A stretch of DNA of 64,000 bases. Source: Plasmodium malariae (taxonomy: Eukaryota > Apicomplexa > Aconoidasida > Haemosporida > Plasmodiidae). Position 1 is the first letter of the stretch. Each line of letters starts with the position of its first letter. The notes under the pieces are model-generated. The model searched no databases. It was not told the DNA's origin and was given only the letters and a program-made list of their open reading frames with translations. Positions 1-13,091 of the stretch are shown piece after piece. The DNA lies in the NCBI RefSeq assembly GCF_900090045.1, contig NC_041786.1, forward strand, positions 62,001 to 126,000. The letters run 5' to 3'. Both the position numbers and the translations under genes were made by a program.

Positions 1-1275
1 GTTATTGTTGTGCTTTCCCTTTTTATTTAAATAAAATAAAAATTAAGAATTAAAAATATGATAATAACTTTTTTACTGTAATAATTTATTTTATGAATAT
101 CTATTTCATATATTATAGTATTCCTTAATAGGAATGTTTAAAAAAAAGAAAAAGGTAGAAAGAAGATATGTGAAAATACTCAGATACTAGTATTTCCATT
201 TTCTGACAATAAAAGTAAACTTTTTATAGATTGATCAATTGGAACATCCAATATATCATAATAAAGAAATCATAAAAATTATAAAAATACATAAACTTAA
301 CATTAAATAAGACGTAAACTCACCAAATCCATAAAAGGAAAGAACCAAAACTATTATAGAAGTGCATGTACAAGTACTTGAAAAATTCAGAAATGAAGAA
401 TGGGAATTTAGCAAAAGACAGTTTTTAGAAATTTGCCTAGAAGAATTCAAAGAATAATAGAAGGCTTATTATAATTTAACAAATAAAAAAGTAATAGTGC
501 GAAGTATTAAAAGTCGCAATTATATTAAAAAACAAAATATTCTATGACATAAACGGATAGAAAGACGTAGAAATATTTCTGAAATATTGCAAAAAGGAAA
601 CTGGTTTAATAATTTGGAAAATTAACGAACAAAAGAAAAAGACTACATAGAAGAAATGAAAAAATTAAAAAAAATATATTCTAATGAAAATCACAACTCT
701 CCACTTTTATAAAGTGGAAAAGAACTATGGAAGCAGTGGATATTGAAAAGTGGTATTATTATAGCACAATATTTTGAACTGGACTGGCTCAAAGGATTGG
801 TAGAGGAGTTGCAATATATGTTAGAAGACTGATTAAATGAAAAAAGCATAAATTCAATATTACTAATAAATACAGAAGAATTCCTTCATAACAAAAATTA
901 CGAAGAATTATATAAATATATTAATAAAAAACACTAGCTAAACTATATATGCTCCTGCTTATGACGTTATTAGAAGACTGTAAAAAAGAAGTGAACTTTG
1001 AAAATAAGGAATAATATTTGAATAGTTCTATAAGTAAATGGAAGATAGAAGAATATTCACATAAAAAACCAGGAAATACAAAAGAAATAATTGCAATTAA
1101 TTGCTATGCTTCAGGAAATAAGGAAAATAATGGAATTCACGGTAATATAGGGGAAAACATTTTCACACAGGAGATAGAAGATTGGATAAGAAAAGATAAT
1201 ACATACGTAAATTCTATAGTTAATGATAAAGCTTTAGACAAATCAGATGAAATTGCGGAAAAATATGTTTTATAA
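1..1275 (+). pseudogene. STP1-family pseudogene, 3' part (cytoplasmic domain)
   Basis: This is the 3' end of a decayed STP1 (subtelomeric transmembrane protein, SURFIN-related) gene; the 5' part lies outside the window. The first 27 bases read VIVVLSLFI, like the end of a membrane segment. An intron-like stretch follows, ending in TATTATAG at about 116. The second exon then starts YSLIGMFKKKKKVERR, the basic juxtamembrane segment usual for the family. Tryptophan-bearing helical blocks typical of the intracellular domain follow (NEEWEFSK near 395, GKELWKQWILK near 716, LDWLKGL near 780, EEIEDWIRKDNTYVNSI near 1168). It is broken by many in-frame stops (for example near 216, 327, 455, 709 and 830), a frame change near 220 and another near 935-960. 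The expected GT donor after the membrane segment is absent. The family assignment rests on recognition of these motifs, and no function is expected to remain. Confidence 0.78.
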
Positions 1276-2740
1276 ATTTGAAGCTGTATTTCCAGATTAT
1301 GTTTTCATAACGTTAAACACAAAACAGTCATCAATGAAAAATATATCTTTAATTTCGCAAGGTCACAAGAGAATAAAGGAGAATAAGAATGTAAACATAT
1401 GATTAATATAAAGGAAAAATAAGAAATGAAATAAAAAGATTAAATTGCATATATTTTAAAATTATTCAAATTACATATAACCTTTTTTATTCCTGTAAGT
1501 ATACCCATAATAGTATCACATTATTTGGATGACTCAATAAAAAAAGATGTTAATATATATATATAGATAGATAGATAGATAGATAAACAGAAAATAATTT
1601 TTATTTATTAAATATAAGCATATTTATTCAAGAAACTTTAAGCACATTTTTTTGTTTTATTCCTTAATAAATTATTTCTTTGAAAAATATAACATGATAT
1701 ATATTGAAATTTATAACTTATATTTTTAAAATATATACATTCCTTGAATATATATGTTAGATTAATATCTAATATAATATAATATTTGGAACCGTGTTCC
1801 CATATTTGTACCTCACAGTAGCATATTAGGACCCTATGTATGCATAATTTTATGCATTCATTATTTTAATTTTTAATTTTTTTCTGTTTTTCTATATAAT
1901 TAATTTGTTTAAACATATATTTAATATTGGAATTTTATAATATTATAACTATATAACATTCTATTTTATTAAGAGGAATTAATTTTTTATTATGTTTAAT
2001 AATAAAAGCATTTATAATACATTATGATTAAAAACAAAAAATTATTACACTTTTTAATAATTTGTTATGCTTCCATTATAAGATTTAAAGTTACACATTA
2101 TGTTGTATAACACATTTTCATAAATATAATCTAATATAAATATTAATCAATTTTTTATTAATACAATATTTAATTTAAAAAATTTAATTACACTTATATT
2201 AATAAGAAATATGGGAATAATATACATTTAATAAATAATATATAATTCGGATATAAAACATAGTTAACAATAGTATATTGTATTCCTTATTTTAGAAACC
2301 TTATATTTGTAAAAGTAAAAAAAATTAAAAACATATATACATTCTCTATTTATGCATTCATCTTTTCTCATACCTCAGATATTATGTTACCTAAAACGAT
2401 AGTATAGAATATTTTGGAGTATTTATAGAATATCAATATTTTTTTAAATTAATTATAAAAAAAAAATATATAAATAATGTTAAATATTTAATATATACAA
2501 TTAAATATTTATAAATTCATATATACCTATATCTAAGGAATTCACTGCATATAATTTTTCATCACATTCATTTTAATTTGAATATATATTAATTTCTTAT
2601 TATGACACTCAAAATATATCACGAATAAAAATATGTATTATTTTAAATAATGTTCTTAATATAGTTTAACATATTAATTCATACGTTATACATACAATTC
2701 ACTAATAAGGGAATTTCCTTAATCTATGTTTTATCCACAT
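1276..2740. other. Gene-free AT-rich stretch
   Basis: No credible coding signal is visible on either strand. It contains a GATA microsatellite (1564-1584) and several short A/T runs. It probably represents the decayed 3' flank of the STP1 pseudogene. Confidence 0.5.
1564..1584. repeat. GATA microsatellite
   Basis: About five tandem copies of ATAG/GATA, preceded by a short TA run. Confidence 0.8.
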
Positions 2741-3273
2741 TAATGATTTGTCACTTGTGACCCAAGTTAAATGTTCGTGAATAACTACTCAATTTAAGAT
2801 AAATTTTTTGCTATTAGGGAATCAACTACATACTTTAAATAAAAAATTCACAGAGGAGTAAATATAAATGTACTTTATATAATTAACAACTTTACCGCTA
2901 TAAAACTTTATGAAAAAAGTTTTTACGTACTAACAAATTTCATTGTTTTTAAAAAATTAAAAATCTTTATTCATAAATGAATAAAAGCCCATTCATATAG
3001 AATTACGAAAACATTGATAAATTTTTAAATAGAAATATTTAAATTTATTTATTTTTTTATAAATATAAATGTTATTTCGATTAAATTTTTATGTATTCAT
3101 TGTCATAATTTAACTCATATTTAATTACAATAAGATAATATATTATTCTAGCTATGAATTTATTATACATCTAATATAAATAATAATATAATTTAAGAAA
3201 AATACTTTAAACATATGAATTTATACATAATTAAATATATAAATATATATAAAAATTATATTTTTTACCAACA

Positions 3274-3278
<5 letters not shown>

Positions 3279-3312
<34 letters not shown>
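3279..3312. repeat. (AT)n microsatellite
   Basis: About 16 uninterrupted AT dinucleotides upstream of the exported-protein gene at 4759. Confidence 0.9.
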
Positions 3313-3320
<8 letters not shown>

Positions 3321-4758
3321 AAATGAACAACAAAAATAATCATGGAATTGTAAGCTTGTTAGAAACTCATTATATAATAATAAAATTAAATTTCGTCATT
3401 ACTGATTCTTTATATTGCAGAAATATATCAAAAATCGAAAATGTCTTTATATTACTTCAAAAAACATAGTTTAAACAATGTACATGAACATTTACGATAA
3501 ACAATTTAATAACATTTCAATACTATACTAAAAAATAACTCATATAAATCAAATTAATAATTTCTTTATTTAGCGAAATAATGATTAATTTTTTATAATT
3601 ATTTCATTATCTTGGTATCATTGTTCTCTTTGTATTTTATTGAACACATTTTTCTACGTTGTCATAACTATTTTATTACTGTATAATGTAAATTTTATAA
3701 TAATACCATGTTAAAGTATCAAAAAAGAATCAATTAATTATATATATATAATTCTTTAAAAACATTCTTAACATATATAAATTTATTATTCTTTTTAAAA
3801 TTTTTCTTTTTTCCAAATTATATATACATTTTTTACTTACATGAATTTAGAAGAAAAAATTGTACTTGTTCAAAATTCTTTTTTGAATATTATTTCTCAT
3901 ATAATATTATTTAAATTTTTAAATATTAAATACATCTGAATTACATCATCAAACAGAAAAAAACATGTTCCATATTGCTTAAAATATAAAATTTTAATTT
4001 TTTTTATATATTTAAAAAATTAAATTAAACTTAATTAGAAAAAATATATTTTATTTTTAATAATCATGACTTTTTGATTAAAACATATATGTTATTAATG
4101 TTCTATAAAAATGCATGCAAATTAAATTCAATTAAATTTTCGTTACAATAATATTTTGTGATGTTCTAATTATTATTCTTATTTCAAATTATTTAAGAAA
4201 AAATTTCATAGGTAAGATTTTAGATAACTTCTATATATTTTGCATTGTTTTAATCGTAACAGAAAAATTGTAAACGAAATTTTTTCAAAAGTTAACTTAA
4301 GTGCTTTGTGCCATGTAATTTTATATATTCTATCCATTTTTATAGACAAATTAAGAAAGAAGCTTGTCAATATTCATAGTAAAAAATATAAATATAAATA
4401 AATTATTTGAAATAAATTATATACTGCTTGTCTATTTGCAACTATTATATAATAATAATTATATATATTTTAACGCTTTTGCAACATCTGTTCTATTTGT
4501 TTTATTTTAATTAATAAAATTCTTACATAGAAAAATTACTAAAATAATTTTATTTAATTCAAATTTTTTTTTTAATTTCGAATATATTTTATAATAAACA
4601 TTAATTAAAGAAAGCTCAAAGATTTTAAATTAGAAAGTGACAGAAAAGAGCAACCAAACATTACAACAAATATTATACCTAATATTATCAAAAAAAATTA
4701 TATATATATAAATTTTAGTATAAAAAAGGATTTATAATCTATAATTAAATTCATCACG

Positions 4759-5722
4759 ATGGTACAATATAATAAACTCTTTTTCTTTATTAAAATTTTC
4801 TCGATTACCCTTTTAATATGGATATTCCAGAATTCCTATGAGGTACAATAATTATTATGTACAATAACTTCCTTACATCTTTTGTAATCTTACATTTTCA
4901 TTTTAAGCCTAATATTTTATTTGTACGGAAATACTGATATTTTTCTAAATAATAAATATTTACCTTAATTTTTAGACAAGTATCTCTGTCAAATTATGGA
5001 ATAAGAAAGTCAACCTAAATAATATGTTAGATGTAAGAGGAAACAGATTATTATATGGAGAAACAGATTTATATTCACAACAGAGTTATGAATACTTAAA
5101 AGAAAATGCAAAGAATATAGTAAATGAAGATAAATATATTTTCGGAAATAAATTAAATACATTAATGAGTAATTTTTATTTACCAGAAGACTTTAAAATA
5201 TTATTGAATGAAGAACAATATCAAAAACAAAATAATTCATTAGAATTTAAGGACAATTTAAATAATTCCAATGATTCCTTAATATCCGATGCTTCTACTG
5301 ATACAAGATATGCAGAATTAAAAGAAGAACCATTTCGAATGAAAACACGTAAGTCAAAAAAACAAAATATATCATCATTGATACATGAATACTTGAAGAA
5401 ATTAGATAAAAAATATGAAAAAGAAGTAGTAAAACTATTGACTAGTGGATTTAAAAGGTCAAATAAAATTATACTGGGAGATAAAGTAAATATCATAAAC
5501 ATTTTTATGGTTTTTACACCATTTATAATAACCAGTTCTATCTTATTTGTCTCTATCGCATGTAAATCTCCTTTGTACATTTTAGTATCAATTTTGCTAG
5601 TTATATTAACAGTATTATATGTTTCATTTAAAGTAATGAAAAATCTTTATAAGCATAAAGAAAAAACAAGTAATTATAGGATATATTCTAAACCCTCATT
5701 AGGATATAACACTAGATTCTGA
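4759..5722 (+). CDS. Plasmodium exported protein, two C-terminal TM segments (unknown function)
   Basis: A two-exon gene, join(4759..4842, 4976..5722), encoding 276 residues. Exon 1 (28 residues, starting MVQYNKLFFFIK) is a hydrophobic signal or anchor ending ...FQNSYE at a GTACAA donor. The 133-bp intron ends TTTTTAG, in phase 0. Residues 52-56 read RLLYG, a variant of the RxLxE/Q/D export motif with G at position 5. A polar, asparagine- and acid-rich middle follows. The block LKKLDKKYEKEVVKLL lies at about 169-184, and two hydrophobic segments lie near 209-230 and 234-256, followed by a basic tail. This layout is that of proteins annotated in P. malariae and P. vivax as 'Plasmodium exported protein, unknown function'. 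The likely location is the infected red cell or a parasite-made membrane structure. The start is the first ATG before the hydrophobic run. The gene is intact and is the sister of the broken copy at 11176. Confidence 0.82.
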
Positions 5723-6299
5723 TTCTTTGACATCCATAAATTGAACAAATTTATTTTAATGTCATGAAATATTATATATTTAAGTGTATAAACTCTTATA
5801 AGATATTCGAAATGTGAATTGTATTCTTTTCAAAAATTGTCTAGAAATATTCATTAATATTATCCTTATATCTCCTAGTGTGAATAGATCATTTATATTT
5901 TTTGTGTTTATTTATATAATTAATTTTGTGTAACTGTTATAACAAGTTGTAAATATTTATATTATTTCTTCTAAATATATATAGATATAGGAAAATCCCC
6001 TACATATCATTGTTTCAGTTTTTTACCCAAAGTTAAATTCTGATTATTTGTTTTATTTAGTATGCAGTTTAATATATTTTTGCGTATTTCTTCATTTTAT
6101 TTTCAATTTATACTTAAATTTTTAAAGATTTAGCATAATGAAGTTTTATCTATATCCTTTTTTTGTTAACTTATACAGTGAATTTATATGTATGTTCATT
6201 ACATTTTAGATAGAAAAAATTTGTTCAGAAAAAAATTATTCTATATGTTAAAATGTTTTAGTTAAATATAAAACTTGATTTCATAATAATTTTTACATA

Positions 6300-6942
6300 G
6301 TATAAATGATGTCTATACGGAAATTCAAATTTTCTCGTACGAGATACTATGACCTTGGGGAACATAAATACAGCATAAAATTACTTCTTTTAAATTATAA
6401 AAACAGACATTATCCCATGTTCATTTATTATTCATATTTACATGAATTCATTATTTTATTTTATTTTTTACTTTTATATTTATCCATTTAAGTAGTAATT
6501 TTTTATATTATTATTTTAAATCATAATGTTAATGTTTCTTCTTTTTTTTATGTTTCATTTAATATATAATAATAATGTAGAAAAAATTAATGATATGGAA
6601 TATACATATATTTATAAATCGTGTTTTTCCTTTTACTCTTATTAATAATAACCAATTTTTCTTATATAAGTGAAATGATATCATTGTGATATACATTATT
6701 TGATCCTTCGAAAAAAATAAAATATTTACAGCAATCATCACTACACAAATCGTTATTTTCAGGTATACATAATATATAAACATTTCTGCGAATTGTTCCA
6801 CAAAGTATATGGCTATTATCATCAATAATCTTTGTTTAAGAAGATATATTCCACAAAAAGGATATATTTCGTTATCTATATCATTGCATTCATTAAATTT
6901 TACACAGAAATTATATAAAGGTGAATTCTTCAAAAATATTTT
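6300..6942 (-). pseudogene. pir (Plasmodium interspersed repeat) pseudogene, N-terminal part of main exon
   Basis: On the minus strand an ATTTTAG acceptor at 6943-6949 is followed by a reading frame KIFLKNSPLYNFCVKFNECN, then DIDNEIYPFCG. This matches the style of a pir main-exon start (LPxYxFYxxFNE, then Asp/Asn-rich text and a Cys). Near 6820-6845 the homologous frame moves by one base and continues DDNSHILCGTIRRNVYILC, then ENNDLCSDDCCKYF, again with pir-like cysteine spacing. It stops shortly after DIISLI. More fragments (CFYNLKEVILCC near 6420) suggest the wreck reaches about 6300. The 124-codon open frame at 6559-6933 is partly in the original frame and partly readthrough in the wrong frame. 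Pir proteins are variant surface or exported antigens; this copy cannot make one. Confidence 0.55.
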
Positions 6943-6949
6943 CTAAAAT

Positions 6950-9220
6950 TAAAACAGAAAAAAATTTTTTTTGCCTTGTAACTAAATAGAATATCATCTA
7001 CGATTTAATGAATGAAATAAATTATAATAATACATAAAGATGATTCTTTAAAAATTCTACATAATAAAGAATATAATGTGTTATGTTATTTTAAATGAAT
7101 AATATATTATAAGAAATTTTTAACTTGAAAATGATAATTTTAAAAATACAATACACGTATTACGATATAAATATTCAATAATTATAACATTAAAACTATC
7201 CTAAAAAAGAATAACTTATTTTATTATATATGCAACTATATAATATTTTCTGTTAAATAAGAAAAAAATATATTAGAAAATTATTACATAATATTTTAAA
7301 TAAGGGATTTACATCCTTTATATGTATATTTGTTTATAATATAAAACACTGCCTTCCCATTAAAAGATTTATTAAATTTGAATTAAATACATAACTAATA
7401 TTTTATTAGTTATATATACATTATATTTTTTTCTTTTGATATATCATTTTTTATTAATTTATAATCATTTTTTTTCTTTCGCAAGTTACATTTTTTTTTA
7501 ATTTATAAATAAAATTTGTTGCTTTACTTTTTCAAATATTTCTTAATTATTATATTTTTCATGCATTTCATAAATTTTATATTTCTTCTTTTATTTTTTC
7601 GAACACAACCTTTCCTAAATATATAAAATCACTCTAAATTGAAGAACCTTTAAGTTAATGCATAATTTCTTTGAACAATTTTAATGCACCACAGAAAAAA
7701 AAAATTATTACATATTTTAATATTTTATTTTTCTTTAATATTAAGATATAAAATCATATATTATATTGAATAGTACTTTTTTGTATGTGTAATGTAATAA
7801 ATATGTTAATGTATTTGTTATAAACAGGATATGTAATTAACCAAATAAATATAATAAATCATTAATTAATGATATGTATGGGCATAATATACATATAATA
7901 AATAAGTTTCTGATACAGAGATACAATATACATAATTAATATTATTATATTATGTTACTCACTTCAGGGACATTTTTATTTGTAAGAATTAAAAAAAAAA
8001 AAAAAAAACGTAGATATATCGGTATGTGCCATATCTAAGATACACTGTTACTTAAAGTGACATATTAAAATATTTTCGAATAAATAGAGAACTATATTAT
8101 CCCTATTGGATTAATTCTAAAGAACATTTACAAAAATCGATATAGCTTTAATATGCATAATTAAATATATATAAATATATATATATATTAATTTTAATTA
8201 TTCGTAAAAGCTAATACGAGAAAAATATAATATATCTTGCGATATAACACATTACTTGTTATTTTTCTGTAATTTTAAAGTTAAAGAAGTGAATAACTTT
8301 AAGGATTAGAAAGTGTAACACAGTTATATTGAAATTTTTTATTTTTTTTTTTTATTTTTCCCTAAAGTCATTTGCGATATAACAGAAGATAGTAACTTTT
8401 TTACATGTGTTCTTTTTAATTTTTTCATCTTATTTCGTATGTTTTATGCGTAAATAAAAATATATACTTATTTTACTTTATATAAAGGAACATTTTTATT
8501 TCTTAGGAAATTAGATATAACATAAATATAATTTCTCTCAAATTTTTTATTAGCTAAATTTAGAACAAATTCATATACGTATTAACAGTACATAAATAAA
8601 TATTAATATTATTCTTCCTATGGCATGTCTGTTATAGCTGTATTTATGTAATCAATAATACTTTTTTTTCTTTTTTTTACACATTACACATATTACTTGA
8701 ATTCACATAGATTAGCAATTCCATTATAATTATAACTTCTAATAAATATAACCTGTTCACATGGTATAAAAATTATTCATATTAACTATATGTGATAATT
8801 AACACAAGAATTTATCCATCAACATACTATGATTGGATGTAATAAAATGTAAGTATTATATATTCTTTTACATAGAAAATTTTTAAGTGCCTTATTAGGT
8901 TATACAAAAAAAATTTTAAATAAATTCTCATCGTGTACATTTATCTCAACACCTCACGAGAAATAATATAAAAAACGTAAAGTATTAATATTATTGTTAT
9001 ATATTTATATTTTATATTATTTATAAAAGTTCACTTCATATAAATTTTTATATCATTTAAGTTCGTTTTAATATTTACGAATTTCTTACTTATATATATT
9101 TATGTTAAAAGCGAATAACAAATAAAAATAAGCATTAGGTTAAATAGTTTTTTTAATATAACTTAGTAATTTATGTTTTATGTACAAATTTCATTATTCA
9201 GGTAACTTTCATAAACTGTG
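6950..9220. other. Gene-free AT-rich stretch
   Basis: No coding region could be supported. The sequence is made of A/T runs, including an 18-A tract near 7990. Confidence 0.5.
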
Positions 9221-9369
9221 CTTCATTTGCGTTGATAATTCATGAGTCCTAACTTAAAAGACACTAAATCTCAAGGTGAGTTATAACCCATTTCATGGTA
9301 TTAGAGAATAAAATATAAACTAATAATAAATATTACACATGACTAAAAATATATTTTATATAATAAACA

Positions 9370-12200
9370 ACATTATCATGAAAAAACTTTGAGAAAAATG
9401 TTTTTACAAACTAATTAATTTTATGGTTTTTAAAAAATAAAATTAATTTATTCATACAGGAATATATTCGCTATTTATAAAAAATTTCACAAATATTCAT
9501 AATATTTAAAAAAAACTATTACAAATGAATTTATTTATTAGTTTTACATATAAATAATATTTCCATTATACTTTTAGATTATAGATCATTGCATATTATC
9601 CCAAATTTATTTATACATAAAAAGTATACAATTATAATTACAAATTTATTATATATTAATACACATATATATTAAAATAACTTAAGTAAACCACTTTATT
9701 ATTATCAGTTTGTATATATTATTAATTATCCAAGTATATAAAAAAAATATAATTTTACCATGTACATTTTTATATAATATATATATAAATGAACAACAAA
9801 AATAAAAATAGTAATGTTACTGATTATTATAAAATCAATCTAATTATAAGAAGTTAATTTAAAATATTCATTACTGATACATTATACATAAGTATTAATT
9901 TTTAAATAGAAAATATATTCATATTATTCCAAGAAATATGGTAAAATTATAATATATGAATAATCATCAATAAAAATCTAAAAACATTTTAATAATATAT
10001 TATAAAAATAATGTCCATAATTTTAAACTTCTTTATAACTCGTAATTTCTGTTTCATATCTTTAGTTCTCAGTCTCTAACATTGTTAAATATATATTAAT
10101 AAACCCATTTTGATACTATAATTTATAAGTATTTTCTTATTATACAGTGTTAATATAGCTTCTAATCTCATAATGAAGCATCATAAAACTGTAACTTATT
10201 TATATATACATAATTCTTTTTAGCATCCTTAACATACATAAATTTATATTTTTTTTTATTAATTTTCTTTTTTTTTTAATTATATTCTATAATTGCAAAA
10301 AAAAATTTTCAAATTTTTATATTTAATATTATATCATATATAAATTTATTACAAATTTTGAATTAATATTAAAGCCACTTAATATAAGAACAACATAGCA
10401 AAATTATGTCTTACATTGTTTAAAAATATAAAAATTTAATTTATGTTATTTAACATTATAATAAAAGAAAACTCACATAGGTAAAATATATATTTTATTC
10501 ATAATATTCCATTTAAATATTTGACTAAAATAAAAAGTAGCCAATATTGTGTATAGCACATGTAAATCCAATTCTATTAAATAATAATTATATATGTATA
10601 TTCTTTCTAATTATACTTAAATTACTTTAAAAAATAACTTTCATACGTAAGATCATAATTGACTTCAAATTATTTTTTATTATTTTAATTATAATAGAGA
10701 TACTTTATATGATATATTATTAAAACAGAATTTATACATAATTATATTATGTAAAATTATCAAATTTTATCTGTTTTCATAAACGAGTTAACAAAAAAAA
10801 ACAGTTTATTAATGTACATAGAAAATATATAAATAAATTTTTTAAACTAAATTATTTACAACCCTATACAATTGGAATTATTATATAATAATTTTTTTTT
10901 TTTAGTCTTTTTTTAAAATCTATTTTGTTTATATTTTTTTAATTGATATTTTTACTTAGAAACAATTAATATTTTTTTAAATTTATTTTTGTATATTTTA
11001 TAATATATTATAAATATATTTAGTTAAAAAAAGGTAAAAATGTTATAAATTCTGAAGAGAATCAAGATGCTAAGGTAAAATTATAACATATCTCCTATTG
11101 AATATCATTTAAAACAATTATATATATAAAATTTTATTACAGAAAAAATATTTAGTATCTATAAATAAATTCACCATGATAATACAAACAAATAAACCCC
11201 TATTCCTTATTAAAATTTTCTTATTTACCGTTTTAATATGGATATTCCAGAATACCTATGAAGTCAAAAAATTATACACAATAACTTCCATACATTTTTT
11301 GTGCTCTTACATTCTAAAACTAATACTGTATGTATATAGCAATACTAATTGTTTCATAAATATTCAATACTTACCCTAATTTTTAAGCAACTATTGATGG
11401 AATATCATGGTATAAGAAAATCGACCTAAAGAATACATTAGATGTAAGAATAAGAAGGTTATTATATGGGGAAACAGATATATATTCCCAACAGATATGT
11501 GAATCCATTAAAGATAAAGCAATGAAAACAGTAAATGAATATGAATATTATTTTGGAAATAGACTAAATAAAATAACACAAAATAGTGATTTAAATAAGT
11601 TCAATAAATATATAAATGATAAAAATTCGCAAAAATCTTCTAGTTTCATAAAATTTAAAGATAATTTTAGCAATTCCGACGATTCACTATTATCTATTGA
11701 CTATCTTCAATCAGTAGATAATGAATTAAATGAAAAACCGTTTATTATGAAAAATTATATGTCAAGAAAAGAAAATAGATCATCATCAATATTTAAAAAT
11801 TTTAAGAAATTAGATGCAAAATTTGAAAGACTAGTAGAAAAACTATTATTGTATAATAAATTTAATACAAAAAATGAATATAGACATACATTTGAAATAA
11901 TTTTTAAAAGCGCGCTTATGATTTTTATTCCAATTTTCTTATCAAGCATAGTCTTCATATATATGTTTTGCAAATTTGGATCCCCTTTAGGAATTTTAAT
12001 AACATGGGCTTTATCCACACTGACAATGTTTTATTTTTCCAATAAAATACCTAAATTTATATAAGCCTTTTGAAAAATAAGTCAGTATAAGGAAGATTTG
12101 AAACCCTTATTAGCATCGTTCTCAAGAATATATCATAGATATATTTAAAATAAATGCACTTATCTTAATGTACATGTAATTTTACCTATTTAAGTTTTCA
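9370..12200. repeat. Duplicated block, copy B
   Basis: Second copy of the block at 2870-5800, offset by about 6.4 kb. It contains the broken exported-protein paralogue. The upstream non-coding portion is alignable by eye but is more diverged than the coding exons. Confidence 0.7.
11176..12064 (+). pseudogene. Exported-protein paralogue with destroyed splice acceptor
   Basis: Paralogue of the gene at 4759. Exon 1 is 11176..11262 (29 residues, ending ...FQNTYE before GTCAAA). The homologous second exon starts at 11387 (ATIDGISWYKKIDLKN) and ends at 12064. The corrected length would be about 254 residues. It keeps RLLYG, the block KKLDAKFERLVEKLL and the two C-terminal hydrophobic segments, but lacks the basic tail of its sister. 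Where the sister has TTTTTAG|ACA, this copy has TTTTTAA|GCA, so the invariant AG is lost. The next AG lies one base later (TTTTTAAG|CA) and gives a frameshift and an early stop (TTG ATG GAA ... ACC TAA). The donor is also weak (GTCAAA). Exon 1 alone runs on through the intron to a stop at 11379. It is either a pseudogene or depends on an unusual splice. The second exon is otherwise open over 225 codons, so the damage looks recent. Confidence 0.72.
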
Positions 12201-12699
12201 TATAAATCCCATTATGTGTGAAATAAATGAATTATATGTGTTTCATCTTTTATCTAAAAATAGTTGTTTAATATTATTCTTATTTTTGTTAGTGTGCATA
12301 GAACCCTTATATTTTTATTAATTACTTATGTAATTAATTTTCTATACATCTTATAATAATATGTAAATTTTTATATCACTCCTTTTTTTTCATTTTATTT
12401 TACTTTTATATATAGTAATATCACTTATATATATTTATTTTATTTTCCAGAAGTTCTATTTTGACTATTTGTTTTATTGTTTTTGTAATATACTATATTT
12501 CTGCAACTTTTTTTTTTTTTGATATTTTAATATATACATAAATTCTTAAATATTATATAGGATTTTCAAGTTCAATAGCCATTCTCCTTACGTTAATGCA
12601 TTTAGTTAACATATACATATGTATATTATACAATAATTAGAGTAACTTTTTGTATAAAAGAAGAGAACAAAAAAATAATATGCTTAAATTAAATAGAAA

Positions 12700-13037
12700 A
12701 AATTATTTCACAACGAATTTCATATACTATAAATATTATATATATGGAAGTTATAATTTTTTGAGAGGATATTTTTTTGATCAGCAGACAAATTAATATA
12801 AAAAAAAATTACGACTTATATATTATAAATGTAAAATCCATTTCAATCTCAATTATTATTCATATTTAGACAAACTCAGTTTTCATTTTTTTTTTTTTTT
12901 TTTTTTACGTTTCATACTATCCTATTTCAGCAGTTAACTTCTATTTTAATTATTTAATTAATTTATAAGGTCTAATTTCCTTCTGTTTACTATGTTCCAT
13001 ATAATATGTAATATTAAAGTAGAACACAGTTAATTAG

Positions 13038-13091
<54 letters not shown>

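Larger units (their letters stand above)
2870..5800. repeat. Duplicated block, copy A
   Basis: This block is collinear with 9370-12200. Anchors include the segment around 2897-2957 against 9372-9435, the identical 20-mer TAAATGAACAACAAAAATAA at 3320 and at 9786, the exported-protein gene itself (exon 1 at 4759 and 11176), and its 3' flank (5739 and 12146). The offsets stay between about 6.40 and 6.48 kb, which shows one segmental duplication that later diverged, mostly by small indels. Confidence 0.7.

Noticed and set aside
5221..5580. 119-codon minus-strand frame
   Set aside because: Antisense of the exported-protein gene at 4759.
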